From Candidatus Saccharibacteria bacterium UBA3218 (GTDB lineage Bacteria; Patescibacteriota; Saccharimonadia; Saccharimonadales; Saccharimonadaceae), in assembly GCA_002363125.1 (NCBI GenBank), contig DEWE01000005.1:1-29387 (forward strand): 29,387 nucleotides of DNA. The letters run 5' to 3'. The position numbers were made by a program, and so were the translations under genes. The notes under the pieces were generated by a model that did not search any database, was not told where the DNA came from, and saw only the letters and a list, made by a program, of their open reading frames with translations. Shown piece by piece: positions 1-7,999 of the stretch. Position 1 is the stretch's first letter, and every line of letters begins with the position of its first letter.

Positions 1-619
1 TGTTGTTAGACACTTTGTTGTCTGTTACTTCTATTTTGGCTTCATAGGCATATTGTGGTTCAAGCTCTTCAATTGTCCTAGGCCCACAAAACCAAGCAAG
101 ATTACTGCCAACACCAAAACCAGCCATCAAAGTGCTATCAATTTCTTTCAACTTATTATAAAGATTTTTCACGTATTCCCAATCTTCATTTCTGGAATCC
201 ATACTTTTCGGTATATAATTCATATATCCGTCAAGGAACTCAGAATTATAAATATAATCATTATTTCCACTAATACCAATAACACCATATTGGTCTCCAG
301 CTCTATATAACTTATTATATTCCTCATCTTTCCAGGCAACCATAGCGTAGCGCCAATAACCGCCAAATTTTTTACATCCCGTCACAGTAGCAGATTTCAT
401 ATAAGCATAGTTGTCATTACCGTCTATTTTAACTTCATCCGAATCAGTCTTATACCATCTCCAAGTTGCTCCATAACACGTATTTATAGACCAACCGCCA
501 CAACCACTGCCGCCCCCTCCGCCAGTGCTAGTTCCTTCCGTACCAAATGCATTACCCATAAAAAGTATTGAACATACTAATATACAAAACACTCCAAATA
601 TACTTTTTTTATAAATCAT
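1..619 (-). CDS. secreted/surface protein, C-terminus beyond the window edge
   Basis: Partial gene: the N-terminus is present and the reading frame stays open to base 2. I read about 206 residues. They begin with a signal peptide (short basic MIYKK, then a hydrophobic stretch to about residue 22, with a small-residue exit near GNAFG). A glycine-rich linker with a CGG motif follows (about residues 33-42), then a Trp/Tyr-rich extracytoplasmic domain with several cysteines (about residues 40, 48, 82, 179). I do not recognise the family. The ATG lies inside the 3' end of the upstream gene (11-nt overlap with 609-1106), so the two are probably translationally coupled. No strong Shine-Dalgarno is seen; AGAAG lies just upstream. 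Inferred role: exported, possibly host-contact, protein. Confidence 0.75.
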   Translation of the reverse strand, partial: MIYKKSIFGVFCILVCSILFMGNAFGTEGTSTGGGGGSGCGGWSINTCYGATWRWYKTDSDEVKIDGNDNYAYMKSATVTGCKKFGGYWRYAMVAWKDEEYNKLYRAGDQYGVIGISGNNDYIYNSEFLDGYMNYIPKSMDSRNEDWEYVKNLYNKLKEIDSTLMAGFGVGSNLAWFCGPRTIEELEPQYAYEAKIEVTDNKVSNN

Positions 620-1106
620 CGTCTTCTATTTCCCCAATAATCTTATAATATAAATCCGCAAACTCCTTACTGTAATAGTCAGCATTTTCAAAATCGCCAA
701 TGCCAATATAGGCCTTATTCAGTGCAGAATAAAAATTCAAACGCTCAGAATCATTTAACAATTCTATATCTATATCATGAGACATCAAAATTGCATCCTC
801 AAAAAGTCCAGCATTCACAAACGCATTTATTTTCATCATCCAAATACTGGATACCAAATCCGTATTTTTATAAACCTCGAGTTGCTCATCTAAGTAATTC
901 TGGGTATCTTCAATACTCATTGGTCTTATAATATCTAATATTTCACTAACAACCTCTTCGTCATCTTTTTTATCATGTTCCAGCTCGATTCTTGTTCCTC
1001 GAATCCATATAAAAATCAAACCAATAGCTAACCCCACAATCACTACACATAAAATCCCCAGCAAAATATGCCAAGTCTTCTTTCCCCACACCTTACCTTT
1101 TGTCAT
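609..1106 (-). CDS. single-pass membrane protein with helical cytoplasmic/extracellular domain, unknown function
   Basis: 165 residues. A basic N-terminus is followed by one transmembrane helix (about residues 13-35) and a charged helical domain. The last ~80 residues look like two TPR-like helix pairs (NAGLFEDAI and GIGDFENADYY resemble TPR consensus positions), but I cannot confirm the family. The start ATG lies exactly 6 nt after an extended -10 box (TGG-TAAAAT at 1113-1121), so the mRNA may be leaderless; an AAAGG just before the ATG is too close to be an ideal ribosome site. It overlaps the next gene (1-619) by 11 nt, suggesting a two-gene surface-protein operon. Confidence 0.7.
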   Translation of the reverse strand: MTKGKVWGKKTWHILLGILCVVIVGLAIGLIFIWIRGTRIELEHDKKDDEEVVSEILDIIRPMSIEDTQNYLDEQLEVYKNTDLVSSIWMMKINAFVNAGLFEDAILMSHDIDIELLNDSERLNFYSALNKAYIGIGDFENADYYSKEFADLYYKIIGEIEDDDL

Positions 1107-1112
1107 ACCTTT

Positions 1113-1121
1113 ATTTTACCA
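1113..1121 (-). promoter_or_regulatory. extended -10 promoter of the 609-1106 gene
   Basis: Read on the minus strand, TGG-TAAAAT is followed by 6 nt and then the ATG at 1106. No convincing -35 is seen. The predicted transcription start coincides with the start codon. Confidence 0.55.
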
Positions 1122-1145
1122 CAAGCAAAATAAAAATCCAACAAA

Positions 1146-1727
1146 CTACTTTATAATTTCATCAATAATTCCGTATTCTTTAGCCTCTTCCGCACTCATC
1201 CAATTATCACGATCCATATCCTTCTCTACTTGTTTCAAATCTTTACCAGTATTCTTTGCAAAGATTTCTGCAAGTCGCTTTTTCAAAAACACTCCTTCGC
1301 GAAGCATAATTTCCTGATCCGTAATTTTACCTTCTGTACCAGAAGATGGTTGGTGAATCATAATTCTAGAATTTGGTAAGCAATATCTTTTACCCTTCGC
1401 GCCACACGACAAAAGCATTGCGCCCATCGAAGCCTGCAAACCAATTCCAATCGTCTCTACATCCGGCTCAATATAATTCATCGTGTCAATAATCGCAAGA
1501 CCATCATAGACTGAACCGCCAGGAGAATTAATATAAAGTTTGATTGGTTTTTTTGGATCTTCATGTGCCAAATACAAAAGTTGCGCAACTACCAAATTCG
1601 CCGTATGTGCATTTACATCCTCACCAAGAAATATAATTCTATCATTTAAGAGTCTCGAATAAATATCATAAGCTCTCTCACCCTTATTTGTTTCTTCTAC
1701 CACAGTCGGTACTAAATAATCTTTCAT
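1146..1727 (-). CDS. clpP: ATP-dependent Clp protease proteolytic subunit ClpP
   Basis: 193 residues, the usual ClpP length without a long propeptide. The catalytic triad can be placed as Ser100 (in GLQASMGAMLL), His125 (MIHQPSSG) and Asp174 (MDRDNWMSAEEA); the Ser-His-Asp spacing matches E. coli ClpP (97/122/171). ClpP forms the tetradecameric serine-protease chamber fed by a Clp ATPase. It starts 46 nt downstream of clpC and has a good Shine-Dalgarno (AAAGGAGAA), so the two are likely one operon under the clpC CIRCE promoter. The active-site stretch GLQASMGA differs slightly from the common GMAASMGA, but the catalytic serine context is intact. The stop is TAG. Confidence 0.97.
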   Translation of the reverse strand: MKDYLVPTVVEETNKGERAYDIYSRLLNDRIIFLGEDVNAHTANLVVAQLLYLAHEDPKKPIKLYINSPGGSVYDGLAIIDTMNYIEPDVETIGIGLQASMGAMLLSCGAKGKRYCLPNSRIMIHQPSSGTEGKITDQEIMLREGVFLKKRLAEIFAKNTGKDLKQVEKDMDRDNWMSAEEAKEYGIIDEIIK

Positions 1728-1773
1728 AATGTTATATTTTCTCCTTTTAATATTATGTTTTCAAAACTTAATG

Positions 1774-4245
1774 TTATGATTCTTTAACTAATTTCAATTT
1801 ACCTTTCACTAATTTCAATGTTGGAATATCGCCTTTTTTCAAACTCCCAGAAATAATTTCTTCCGAGAGTAACGATTCTACATCATCTTCAATTTTTCGC
1901 CTGAGAGGTCTTGCGCCATTTTTTGGATCATAGCCTTCATCAATCAAATAATTCTTCGCCTTTTCATCAATTTTAATTCCAATACCCTTAGTGGCCAAAC
2001 GCTTACGAAGATCATTAATCAAATTATCAAAAATTTTCTCCACATCCTTGCGAGTAAGCGCATGAAATACTGAAATATTATCCAAACGATTTATTAGCTC
2101 CGGACGCATCGCTTTTTTAAGAGCCTTCATCGCATAAGATTTGTTTTCTTCGTATTCTTCCGCTAAAGCTTTTTTGTCTTTTGCTGTCTTTGCTGTAAAC
2201 CCAAGCTCAGATTCACGATACATATCCGCCGAACCAAGATTAGATGTCAAAATCACAATTGTATTATTAAATTTGATTTTATTACCTTGCCCATCAGTCA
2301 GTACACCATCTTCCAAAATCTGCAAAAGCAAATTAAACACGTCTGGATGCGCTTTTTCGATCTCGTCAAACAAAATCACTGAGTATGGTTTGCGACGCAC
2401 TGCTTCGGTAAGTTTCCCACCATCATCATAGCCAATATAACCAGCCGGCGCGCCCACGAGCCGAGATACATTATGTTTTTCACCAAACTCACTCATATCA
2501 ATTTTTACCAACGCATTTTCGCCACCAAATACTTCGCGTGCAATCACTCTAGCCAGCTCGGTTTTACCTACGCCAGTTGGCCCCATAAATAAGAATGAGC
2601 CAATCGGTCTTCTAGAATCCGCGATACCAGACCTACCGCGACGAATCGCCTTTGCAACTGCTTTCACCGCTTCATCCTGCCCGATGATGGATTTTTTTAG
2701 TTCATCCTCCAAGTTCATCAGCATTTTCATCTCAGAACCATGCACTTTAGAAACCGGAATACCAGTTTTGAGCGATACCGCCGTCGCCAAATTTTCTTCC
2801 GTAAGTTTTGGATTTTCAGTTTCCTTTGCGCCAGCTTTTTCTAGTTTTTTAATTTCCTGCTCCAACTTCGCTAGCTCAGTCTTGTAGTTTGCTGCTTTTT
2901 CATAATCTTCTTTTTCCGCGGACTCGCTGATCTTATCCTCCAACTGTGATTTTTCAATCTTCAATTTTTTATACTTGCCACCACCTTTTTTATCTGCCGC
3001 AACTTTACAAATTGCGCTAGCCTCATCGATCACATCAATCACCTTATCCGGCATAAAACGATCGTTGATGTATCTTTGGCTCATTGTAATTGCAGTTTCC
3101 AAAATTTCATCCGGAATTACCACGCCATGATGATTTTCGTAATGTTTTTTAATTCCCTTCAAAATTCTCAAAGTCACCGCCGCCGAAGGTTCTTCTACCA
3201 TTACGGTCTGAAAACGACGAGACAGCGCTTTGTCTTTTTCGATTGATTTTCTATATTCATCTAGAGTCGTTGCGCCAATTAAATTAATCGAGTTACGCGC
3301 AAGTGCTGGCTTCAAAATATTTGCCGCGTCCATCGAACCCTCCGATGATCCAGCACCAGAAAGCAAATGAATCTCATCGATAAACAAAAGTACCGAATCA
3401 TCGCCCGTGGCCTCATCAATAATTCCTTTAATACGTTCTTCAAATTCACCACGGAATTTTGTACCCGCCACCACGCTTGATAAATCTACTTGATAAATAT
3501 GTTTACCAATCAAATTCCCAGGTACTTCATTTTTTACAATTCTCGTTGCCAATCCTTCTACGATTGCAGTTTTGCCTACACCAGCCTCACCAATAAGGAC
3601 TGGGTTTGATTTCGTCCGACGCGACAAAACCGTCACCACACGCTCAATCTCATTTTCGCGACCAATTACAGTATCAAGTCGCCCAGCGCGAGCTTCTTCT
3701 GTAAGGTCTTTTCCGTAACGATTCAAAAATTTGAATGGCGATTTTTTTAAATATTTTGCTTTTTCGGCTTTGAGTTTTTCGTCTTTGGTTTGTTCTTCCA
3801 CCAAAGCCTCAATCTCATCCAAAACTTTTTCCGTATCTACTTTAAGCCCAGAAAGAATCAAAGATGCTCTAGAATTCGGCTGAGAAAGCAGAGAGTATAA
3901 TATATGTTCCGTGCCAATCACGGATAGGCCCTGCTCCTTAGTATAATTTTGCGCCATCCGAAGCGTTAAAATCACTGCTTCTGAGAGCGACATCATTGCC
4001 ATATCAGATCCTGGCACTTCTACCGCCACTTTATTTAAAGCTTTTTCAATTTCTTCGGTAGTAGCACCTTCTTCGCGAAGCATCTTTGCGCCAGTAGAAT
4101 TATCCATCGATATAATACCAAGAAGCAGGTGCTCCGTACCCATGTAACCGTTGTTGTATCTCTTACTATAATAGTCTGCCTTCTGAAGCGCAAACCGCGC
4201 ATTCTCAGACAGTTTATTCATAATCTCACTAAATTCTTCTTGCAT
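1774..4245 (-). CDS. clpC: AAA+ chaperone/unfoldase ClpC (Clp/Hsp100 class I)
   Basis: 823 residues from the chosen start. An N-terminal double Clp-N domain (about 10-150) is followed by AAA+ domain 1 with Walker A GEAGVGKT (about 219-226) and Walker B FIDEIH, a middle domain with a UVR-like helix (about 425-470, KEDYEKAANYK) that marks ClpC rather than ClpA, and AAA+ domain 2 with Walker A GPTGVGKT (about 555-562). It unfolds substrates and feeds ClpP, encoded just downstream. The frame extends to a GTG at 4269, but that codon lies inside the CIRCE operator upstream of the -10 box. I chose the ATG at 4245, exactly 6 nt after the -10, as in several other genes here. The ATG at 4221 (MNKLSENAR) is an alternative with a normal leader. 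Confidence 0.95.
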   Translation of the reverse strand: MQEEFSEIMNKLSENARFALQKADYYSKRYNNGYMGTEHLLLGIISMDNSTGAKMLREEGATTEEIEKALNKVAVEVPGSDMAMMSLSEAVILTLRMAQNYTKEQGLSVIGTEHILYSLLSQPNSRASLILSGLKVDTEKVLDEIEALVEEQTKDEKLKAEKAKYLKKSPFKFLNRYGKDLTEEARAGRLDTVIGRENEIERVVTVLSRRTKSNPVLIGEAGVGKTAIVEGLATRIVKNEVPGNLIGKHIYQVDLSSVVAGTKFRGEFEERIKGIIDEATGDDSVLLFIDEIHLLSGAGSSEGSMDAANILKPALARNSINLIGATTLDEYRKSIEKDKALSRRFQTVMVEEPSAAVTLRILKGIKKHYENHHGVVIPDEILETAITMSQRYINDRFMPDKVIDVIDEASAICKVAADKKGGGKYKKLKIEKSQLEDKISESAEKEDYEKAANYKTELAKLEQEIKKLEKAGAKETENPKLTEENLATAVSLKTGIPVSKVHGSEMKMLMNLEDELKKSIIGQDEAVKAVAKAIRRGRSGIADSRRPIGSFLFMGPTGVGKTELARVIAREVFGGENALVKIDMSEFGEKHNVSRLVGAPAGYIGYDDGGKLTEAVRRKPYSVILFDEIEKAHPDVFNLLLQILEDGVLTDGQGNKIKFNNTIVILTSNLGSADMYRESELGFTAKTAKDKKALAEEYEENKSYAMKALKKAMRPELINRLDNISVFHALTRKDVEKIFDNLINDLRKRLATKGIGIKIDEKAKNYLIDEGYDPKNGARPLRRKIEDDVESLLSEEIISGSLKKGDIPTLKLVKGKLKLVKES

Positions 4246-4251
4246 ACCCCC

Positions 4252-4280
4252 ATTGTAGCAAATTAGCACTCGTTATGCAA
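4252..4280 (-). promoter_or_regulatory. clpC promoter
   Basis: On the minus strand, TTGCAT (4275-4280), 17 nt, then TACAAT (4252-4257) preceded by TGC (extended -10). The -35 lies in the CIRCE loop and the spacer covers one CIRCE arm, so a bound repressor would block RNA polymerase. The predicted start falls at the ATG at 4245. Confidence 0.75.
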
Positions 4281-4289
4281 GAGTGCTAA
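4263..4289. promoter_or_regulatory. CIRCE operator (HrcA binding site)
   Basis: A perfect inverted repeat: TTAGCACTC, 9 nt, GAGTGCTAA. This is the canonical CIRCE consensus. It overlaps the clpC promoter and predicts heat-shock control of clpC-clpP by HrcA; hrcA itself is not in this window. Confidence 0.96.
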
Positions 4290-4310
4290 TTTAACAATTT
4301 CTGCTATTTA

Positions 4311-5168
4311 TTATATTTTTTCTACTGAAAGCAAAACATAATGGCCATTATCTTTTGCAAAAGTCATTCTATAAATAGACACGTTATTCCCAAATTCATT
4401 GATCAAGTTTAATAGTTCTTCATTACTAATTGGCCAACTTTGTAGACAATACTGATCCTCTGTCATTTCACACCAATCAATTACATCATGGTAAACTTCT
4501 ACAACGATACTATCTCCATTATAATAACCATCTTTTATGGCCGACACCATACTAGCACCACCACCCCCACCAGGTTGCTCAACTACCTTAAAACTATTCT
4601 CAGAATAATAAAATTTATCACCTAATTCCCCCACAGCATAATCTTTCTGAGCAAGTTCAAGATTACTGCCAAAAAGTTTTTTATACTCCTCATTCAAAAG
4701 ACCATATGGAACTCTATATGATACCTCGTCTTCTTTTTCTACAACAACGGAAGACTTCAAGTTTTGAAAGGCTAATTCAATTCTTACATTATCATCAAAA
4801 TCATAATCAAAAATATTCTTATTATAATGAAAACTTCCAAGATACGGTTCAATTAAATTTTGCAGTAAATCTTTATCGATGCCATCATTGAGAATTTCTT
4901 CACCATTTTTTATCGCATTCTGTAAATCATTATTTTGCTGTTCAAGTGCACTAATTTGCGAATTTAGGGCATCTTTCTGTGTATTCCCATCCATCCAAAC
5001 CCACACACCAAAACCAATCCCGCCAAGTGCCAAAATTGCAAAAATCACCATCCCGATAATCGCACCTTTACCACCTTTTTTCGTGCCACTATCTTGCAGT
5101 ATTGAATCTTTTGGCATAACTGGCGCACTTCGTACCGGTGCCTGTTTTACAACCTGATTTGGTTCCAT
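4311..5168 (-). CDS. single-pass membrane protein with coiled coil and extracytoplasmic domain, unknown function
   Basis: 285 residues. It has a Pro-rich cytoplasmic tail (1-35), one transmembrane helix (about 36-59), a short coiled coil rich in Gln/Asn/Leu (about 66-90), then an extracytoplasmic domain with a five-glycine run (about 203-207) and two cysteines near the C-terminus (WCEMTEDQYC) that could form a disulfide. There is no signal cleavage site, so it is likely anchored with its C-terminus outside. The ribosome site AAAGGGAGAA is strong. I do not recognise the family. The gene is divergent from the 5434 gene across a 265-nt intergenic region. Confidence 0.75.
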   Translation of the reverse strand: MEPNQVVKQAPVRSAPVMPKDSILQDSGTKKGGKGAIIGMVIFAILALGGIGFGVWVWMDGNTQKDALNSQISALEQQNNDLQNAIKNGEEILNDGIDKDLLQNLIEPYLGSFHYNKNIFDYDFDDNVRIELAFQNLKSSVVVEKEDEVSYRVPYGLLNEEYKKLFGSNLELAQKDYAVGELGDKFYYSENSFKVVEQPGGGGGASMVSAIKDGYYNGDSIVVEVYHDVIDWCEMTEDQYCLQSWPISNEELLNLINEFGNNVSIYRMTFAKDNGHYVLLSVEKI

Positions 5169-5195
5169 TATTCTCCCTTTCTATTTATGCTTATA

Positions 5196-5204
5196 ATTCT
5201 ATCA
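5196..5204 (-). promoter_or_regulatory. extended -10 promoter of the 4311-5168 gene
   Basis: Minus-strand TGA-TAGAAT, about 27 nt upstream of the ATG, with a Shine-Dalgarno in between. No clear -35. Confidence 0.55.
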
Positions 5205-5219
5205 TATTTTATCTATATA

Positions 5220-5228
5220 TGCTATATA
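5220..5228 (+). promoter_or_regulatory. possible -10 box of a small RNA
   Basis: TGC-TATATA at the right arm of an AT-rich palindrome (about 5212-5232). It fits the extended -10 pattern of the window and lies about 50 nt before an intrinsic terminator. Weak on its own. Confidence 0.35.
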
Positions 5229-5234
5229 TAGAAC

Positions 5235-5308
5235 CATAAAAAGAATCCCTCTAGGAAGACTTCTTTTGTGGATCGTTCTAGTTGGGCACTCGCTTAGCTA
5301 GATTTTTT
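5235..5308 (+). ncRNA. candidate small RNA (about 74 nt)
   Basis: The divergent intergenic region has no ORF but holds, on the plus strand, a possible -10 (5220-5228), a first hairpin (5238-5266: AAAAGAA paired with TTCTTTT, with TCC/GGA inside), and a second hairpin ending in a T-run (5277-5308). No coding gene upstream reads in this direction, so the terminator needs its own transcript. The ends are predicted from -10 spacing and the T-run. I recognise no known RNA family. Confidence 0.4.
5277..5308 (+). terminator. intrinsic terminator of the candidate small RNA
   Basis: 11-bp stem (TCTAG outer, three G-U pairs inside, loop ACTC at 5288-5291) followed directly by six T (5303-5308). Every position of the stem pairs. 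Confidence 0.6.
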
Positions 5309-5400
5309 ACTTCGGTGTTTCCTAATTGGACAGATGATACACAGAAAGTTATTCGCGCAACCTTTTTTATTACGCTTACGCTTATCTTATTTACAACTTA

Positions 5401-5409
5401 TGCTATAAT
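5401..5409 (+). promoter_or_regulatory. extended -10 promoter of the 5434 gene
   Basis: TGC-TATAAT 24 nt before the ATG, with a GTGAGGT ribosome site at 5421-5427. Confidence 0.65.
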
Positions 5410-5433
5410 GCAAATGTAAAGTGAGGTAATTTT

Positions 5434-7116
5434 ATGTTAAAAATCAAAGGACAAAAACGCGATCCATTAGTTCCGCCAATCAGCATATCTGCACTATTTA
5501 ATTTATCCAGCTTCCGCCATTGGAAAGATATTGTCGCCAATGAAAAAGAGCTAAATTTCACTCGTAAAGATTTGAGACGTGATCGCAAAATCCTCGCCAA
5601 AGCTTTCCTTGCGCTCGGCATTAAAAAAGGCGACATTATTACTATTTATACTGGACGTTCAATTTATGATAATCTCGTAATTTTCTTCGCTGCCAACAAA
5701 ATCGGTGCCGTTACTGCATTTATCGACGAAAAAACCACCCGCGACACTCTACTTCATCACGTAGAAGAATTCAATAGCCCATTACTTATAACTTACAAAA
5801 AATCTCCGGGTCGCATCAAAGATCTTAAAAAAGACGCTAAGTCTATTAAAAATGTCATCAACCTCACTTCAGATTTTAACAATCCAAATTTTGAAACTAC
5901 CATCCTAGAAACCTTTATGCTCGGTAAAACTCCTATCACTAAAATCGCCGAAAAACACAAAGGTCACGTGCCAAACCATACTTTTGCAGCAAATAGAGAG
6001 GCTTTGATTTCCTTTACTTCTGGCTCTACTTCCGGACCCAAACCAATGGTCTTTACTAATAAAAATCTCATTGCTTCCGCCATTTATTCCAAGGTCGCTT
6101 CAAATGTAAAAATGTGGGATAAAGAACTTCACACTTGGATGAGCTACGTACATTTTGATTGTCCTTATGGTCTCGTGGTTTCTGCCCTTGCGCCAATCTG
6201 TGGCGGTGGTGAAGTTATTCTTACCCCAGACATAGACGAAACTAATCTAGATTATTACATCGGCAAAAATCCAAACACGATCTTTGGCATCCCGCCACTT
6301 CTAGAAGCTTTACCAAAAGTTCTGTCGAAAAAAACCGACATCAGTAATCTCAAAATGTTTGCTTCTGGTGGCGAGCGCCTAGAAAAAGATCTCTCGCTCG
6401 CAGCACTAGATTTTTTCAAATCTCGCGGCATTAAAAACATAAAGATCAGTAATGGTTACGGTGTTGGCGAAGCTCTTGGACTTATTTCTACTGCAGTAGG
6501 AACCGCTGCTTACAATCCAGATTCTGTCGGTCGCATCCCAGCTGGTGTACACGTCATGGTACTAGACCCAGAAACCGGTGAAGAATTAAACTTCGGTAAA
6601 ACCGGCATCCTCTACGCTACCGGTAAACATATTTTAAACCGCTATTACAATCGCCCAGAATTAAACGATGAAAAAATCATCAAAATCAAAGGCAAAAGAT
6701 TTGTCAAAACTGGCGACCTCGCTTACGTTTCCGAAAACGGCTACATCACTCTCGTTGGACGCGCTACCTTCTTTATCAATAATTTACCAGCAAAAGTCTA
6801 CTATGAAGTTGTCCGCACCGCCGTATCAAAATCCGACCTAGTCAAGAAATGCTACGTAGTAAAAGGTCCAGACGAAAAATTAAAACTCAGTGCCTATGCC
6901 TTTGTAGTAACTCAAGATGGCGTTGGACACAATAATCAAATCCGCCGCGAAATCATCAAAAAAGCCACCGAACCATTTTATCTTGGCAAACGCCGTATCA
7001 CTCTTAAACCTTACGAAATACCTCGCAAAGTCATTTTCTTAGATGATCTTCCACTTACCAAAGCCAACAAAACCGACTTTAGAAAGCTCGAAAAGATGGC
7101 CCGAGAAATGGAATAA
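5434..7116 (+). CDS. AMP-forming acyl/aryl ligase-like protein (ANL superfamily)
   Basis: 560 residues. The adenylation core is visible: a P-loop-like motif FTSGSTSGPKPMV (about 194-206), a YGVGEAL motif matching the YGxTE motif, the hinge-region motif TGD (about 426-428) followed by ENGYITLVGR, and the C-terminal catalytic lysine (about K546, in TKANKTDF, where the family has NGKxDR). The protein would activate a carboxylate as acyl-AMP. The substrate and acceptor cannot be told from sequence. It is a single-gene unit with its own promoter and ribosome site, ending 16 nt from the convergent galU. No carrier-protein domain or lipid gene lies nearby. Confidence 0.85.
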   Translation: MLKIKGQKRDPLVPPISISALFNLSSFRHWKDIVANEKELNFTRKDLRRDRKILAKAFLALGIKKGDIITIYTGRSIYDNLVIFFAANKIGAVTAFIDEKTTRDTLLHHVEEFNSPLLITYKKSPGRIKDLKKDAKSIKNVINLTSDFNNPNFETTILETFMLGKTPITKIAEKHKGHVPNHTFAANREALISFTSGSTSGPKPMVFTNKNLIASAIYSKVASNVKMWDKELHTWMSYVHFDCPYGLVVSALAPICGGGEVILTPDIDETNLDYYIGKNPNTIFGIPPLLEALPKVLSKKTDISNLKMFASGGERLEKDLSLAALDFFKSRGIKNIKISNGYGVGEALGLISTAVGTAAYNPDSVGRIPAGVHVMVLDPETGEELNFGKTGILYATGKHILNRYYNRPELNDEKIIKIKGKRFVKTGDLAYVSENGYITLVGRATFFINNLPAKVYYEVVRTAVSKSDLVKKCYVVKGPDEKLKLSAYAFVVTQDGVGHNNQIRREIIKKATEPFYLGKRRITLKPYEIPRKVIFLDDLPLTKANKTDFRKLEKMAREME

Positions 7117-7132
7117 AAAAGATTAAGATCTA

Positions 7133-7963
7133 TTATTCTTTACCACAAACTACATTATTTGCATGTAGCCAGCCCTCTACCGAACCGCCATCCAAATATT
7201 CGCCAGTCGTAGGAGCTACCTTCATCACACCACCCTCTTTAATATATTCATCAATTGGATCCGTCACCATGTATTCTTGATCCTTTGGCCCAAAATCATT
7301 TTCCGCGACATATTTTACGATCCGCTTCAAAAGATCTGGCGTCATAATATATTTAGAAACATTAATCAAATTACTTGGCGCATCTTCTGGCGCTGGTTTT
7401 TCTACAACTTCTACCAACTTACCATCCTTAGCAGACAACACACCGTATTTTTCAACTTTTTCTTTTGGAATTTCCACTCCCAAAATCGCTGAATCTTTAT
7501 CTCCGGCTGCTTTTATCAAAGTCTCTGCCGCCGACTCGCCGTCTGGATTCCAAATAAAATCATCGCCCATAAACACCAAAACTGGCTCGTTTATACTATA
7601 TTCTTCTACTACCATTGCGATCGGAACTGCTGTACCATATTTACCAGCCGGATCCTGCACGGTATAATGAATCGTAACATCATCTGGTAAAGTCTTTGCA
7701 AGCTTCAATCTATCCTCTTTGCCACGATCAATTAAATATTGATTCAAAGCCAAATTATCTTTATAAAACTCTTGCACCTGGCAAGGCTCTACATTTGATA
7801 TCACCATATAGATATCTTTAACGCCCGCTTTTATTAAATCCTGCACAGAATAATCTACCAAAGGACGGTTCCCCACCGGCAACATGGATTTCTCAATAAT
7901 TTTTGTAATCGGAAGACGCCTTGTCCCCCACCCAGCAACTGGGATAATAGCTTTTGTAATCAT
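7133..7963 (-). CDS. galU: UTP-glucose-1-phosphate uridylyltransferase
   Basis: 276 residues. An N-terminal nucleotidyltransferase motif GWGTRRLPITKIIEKSMLPV (residues about 10-29) matches the GxGTRxLPxTKxxPKxMLP signature of GalU. VFMGDDF gives the metal-binding Asp region, and VEKPAPEDAPSNL and EYLDGGSVEGWLHAN match later conserved blocks. The product makes UDP-glucose from UTP and glucose-1-phosphate for glycan synthesis. Other sugar-nucleotide pyrophosphorylases share this fold; GalU is the best fit. Start supported by AGGAAA upstream. Its promoter -10 overlaps the stop codon of gpmI, so it can be transcribed separately or by read-through from gpmI. Confidence 0.88.
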   Translation of the reverse strand: MITKAIIPVAGWGTRRLPITKIIEKSMLPVGNRPLVDYSVQDLIKAGVKDIYMVISNVEPCQVQEFYKDNLALNQYLIDRGKEDRLKLAKTLPDDVTIHYTVQDPAGKYGTAVPIAMVVEEYSINEPVLVFMGDDFIWNPDGESAAETLIKAAGDKDSAILGVEIPKEKVEKYGVLSAKDGKLVEVVEKPAPEDAPSNLINVSKYIMTPDLLKRIVKYVAENDFGPKDQEYMVTDPIDEYIKEGGVMKVAPTTGEYLDGGSVEGWLHANNVVCGKE

Positions 7964-7990
7964 TTGAATTTCCTAAATTAAGCTACGCCA

Positions 7991-7999
7991 ATTATATCA
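7991..7999 (-). promoter_or_regulatory. extended -10 promoter of galU, overlapping the gpmI stop
   Basis: Minus-strand TGA-TATAAT. The TAA inside the hexamer is the stop codon of gpmI. The leader to the galU ATG is about 22 nt and contains AGGAAA. Confidence 0.6.

Noticed and set aside
53..310. Plus-strand 85-residue ORF at the left edge
   Set aside because: It is antisense to the secreted-protein gene, which has a clear signal peptide and an open frame throughout.
7117..7132. Terminator between the ligase-like gene and galU
   Set aside because: The 16-nt gap has only a weak AT-rich stem with no T-run.
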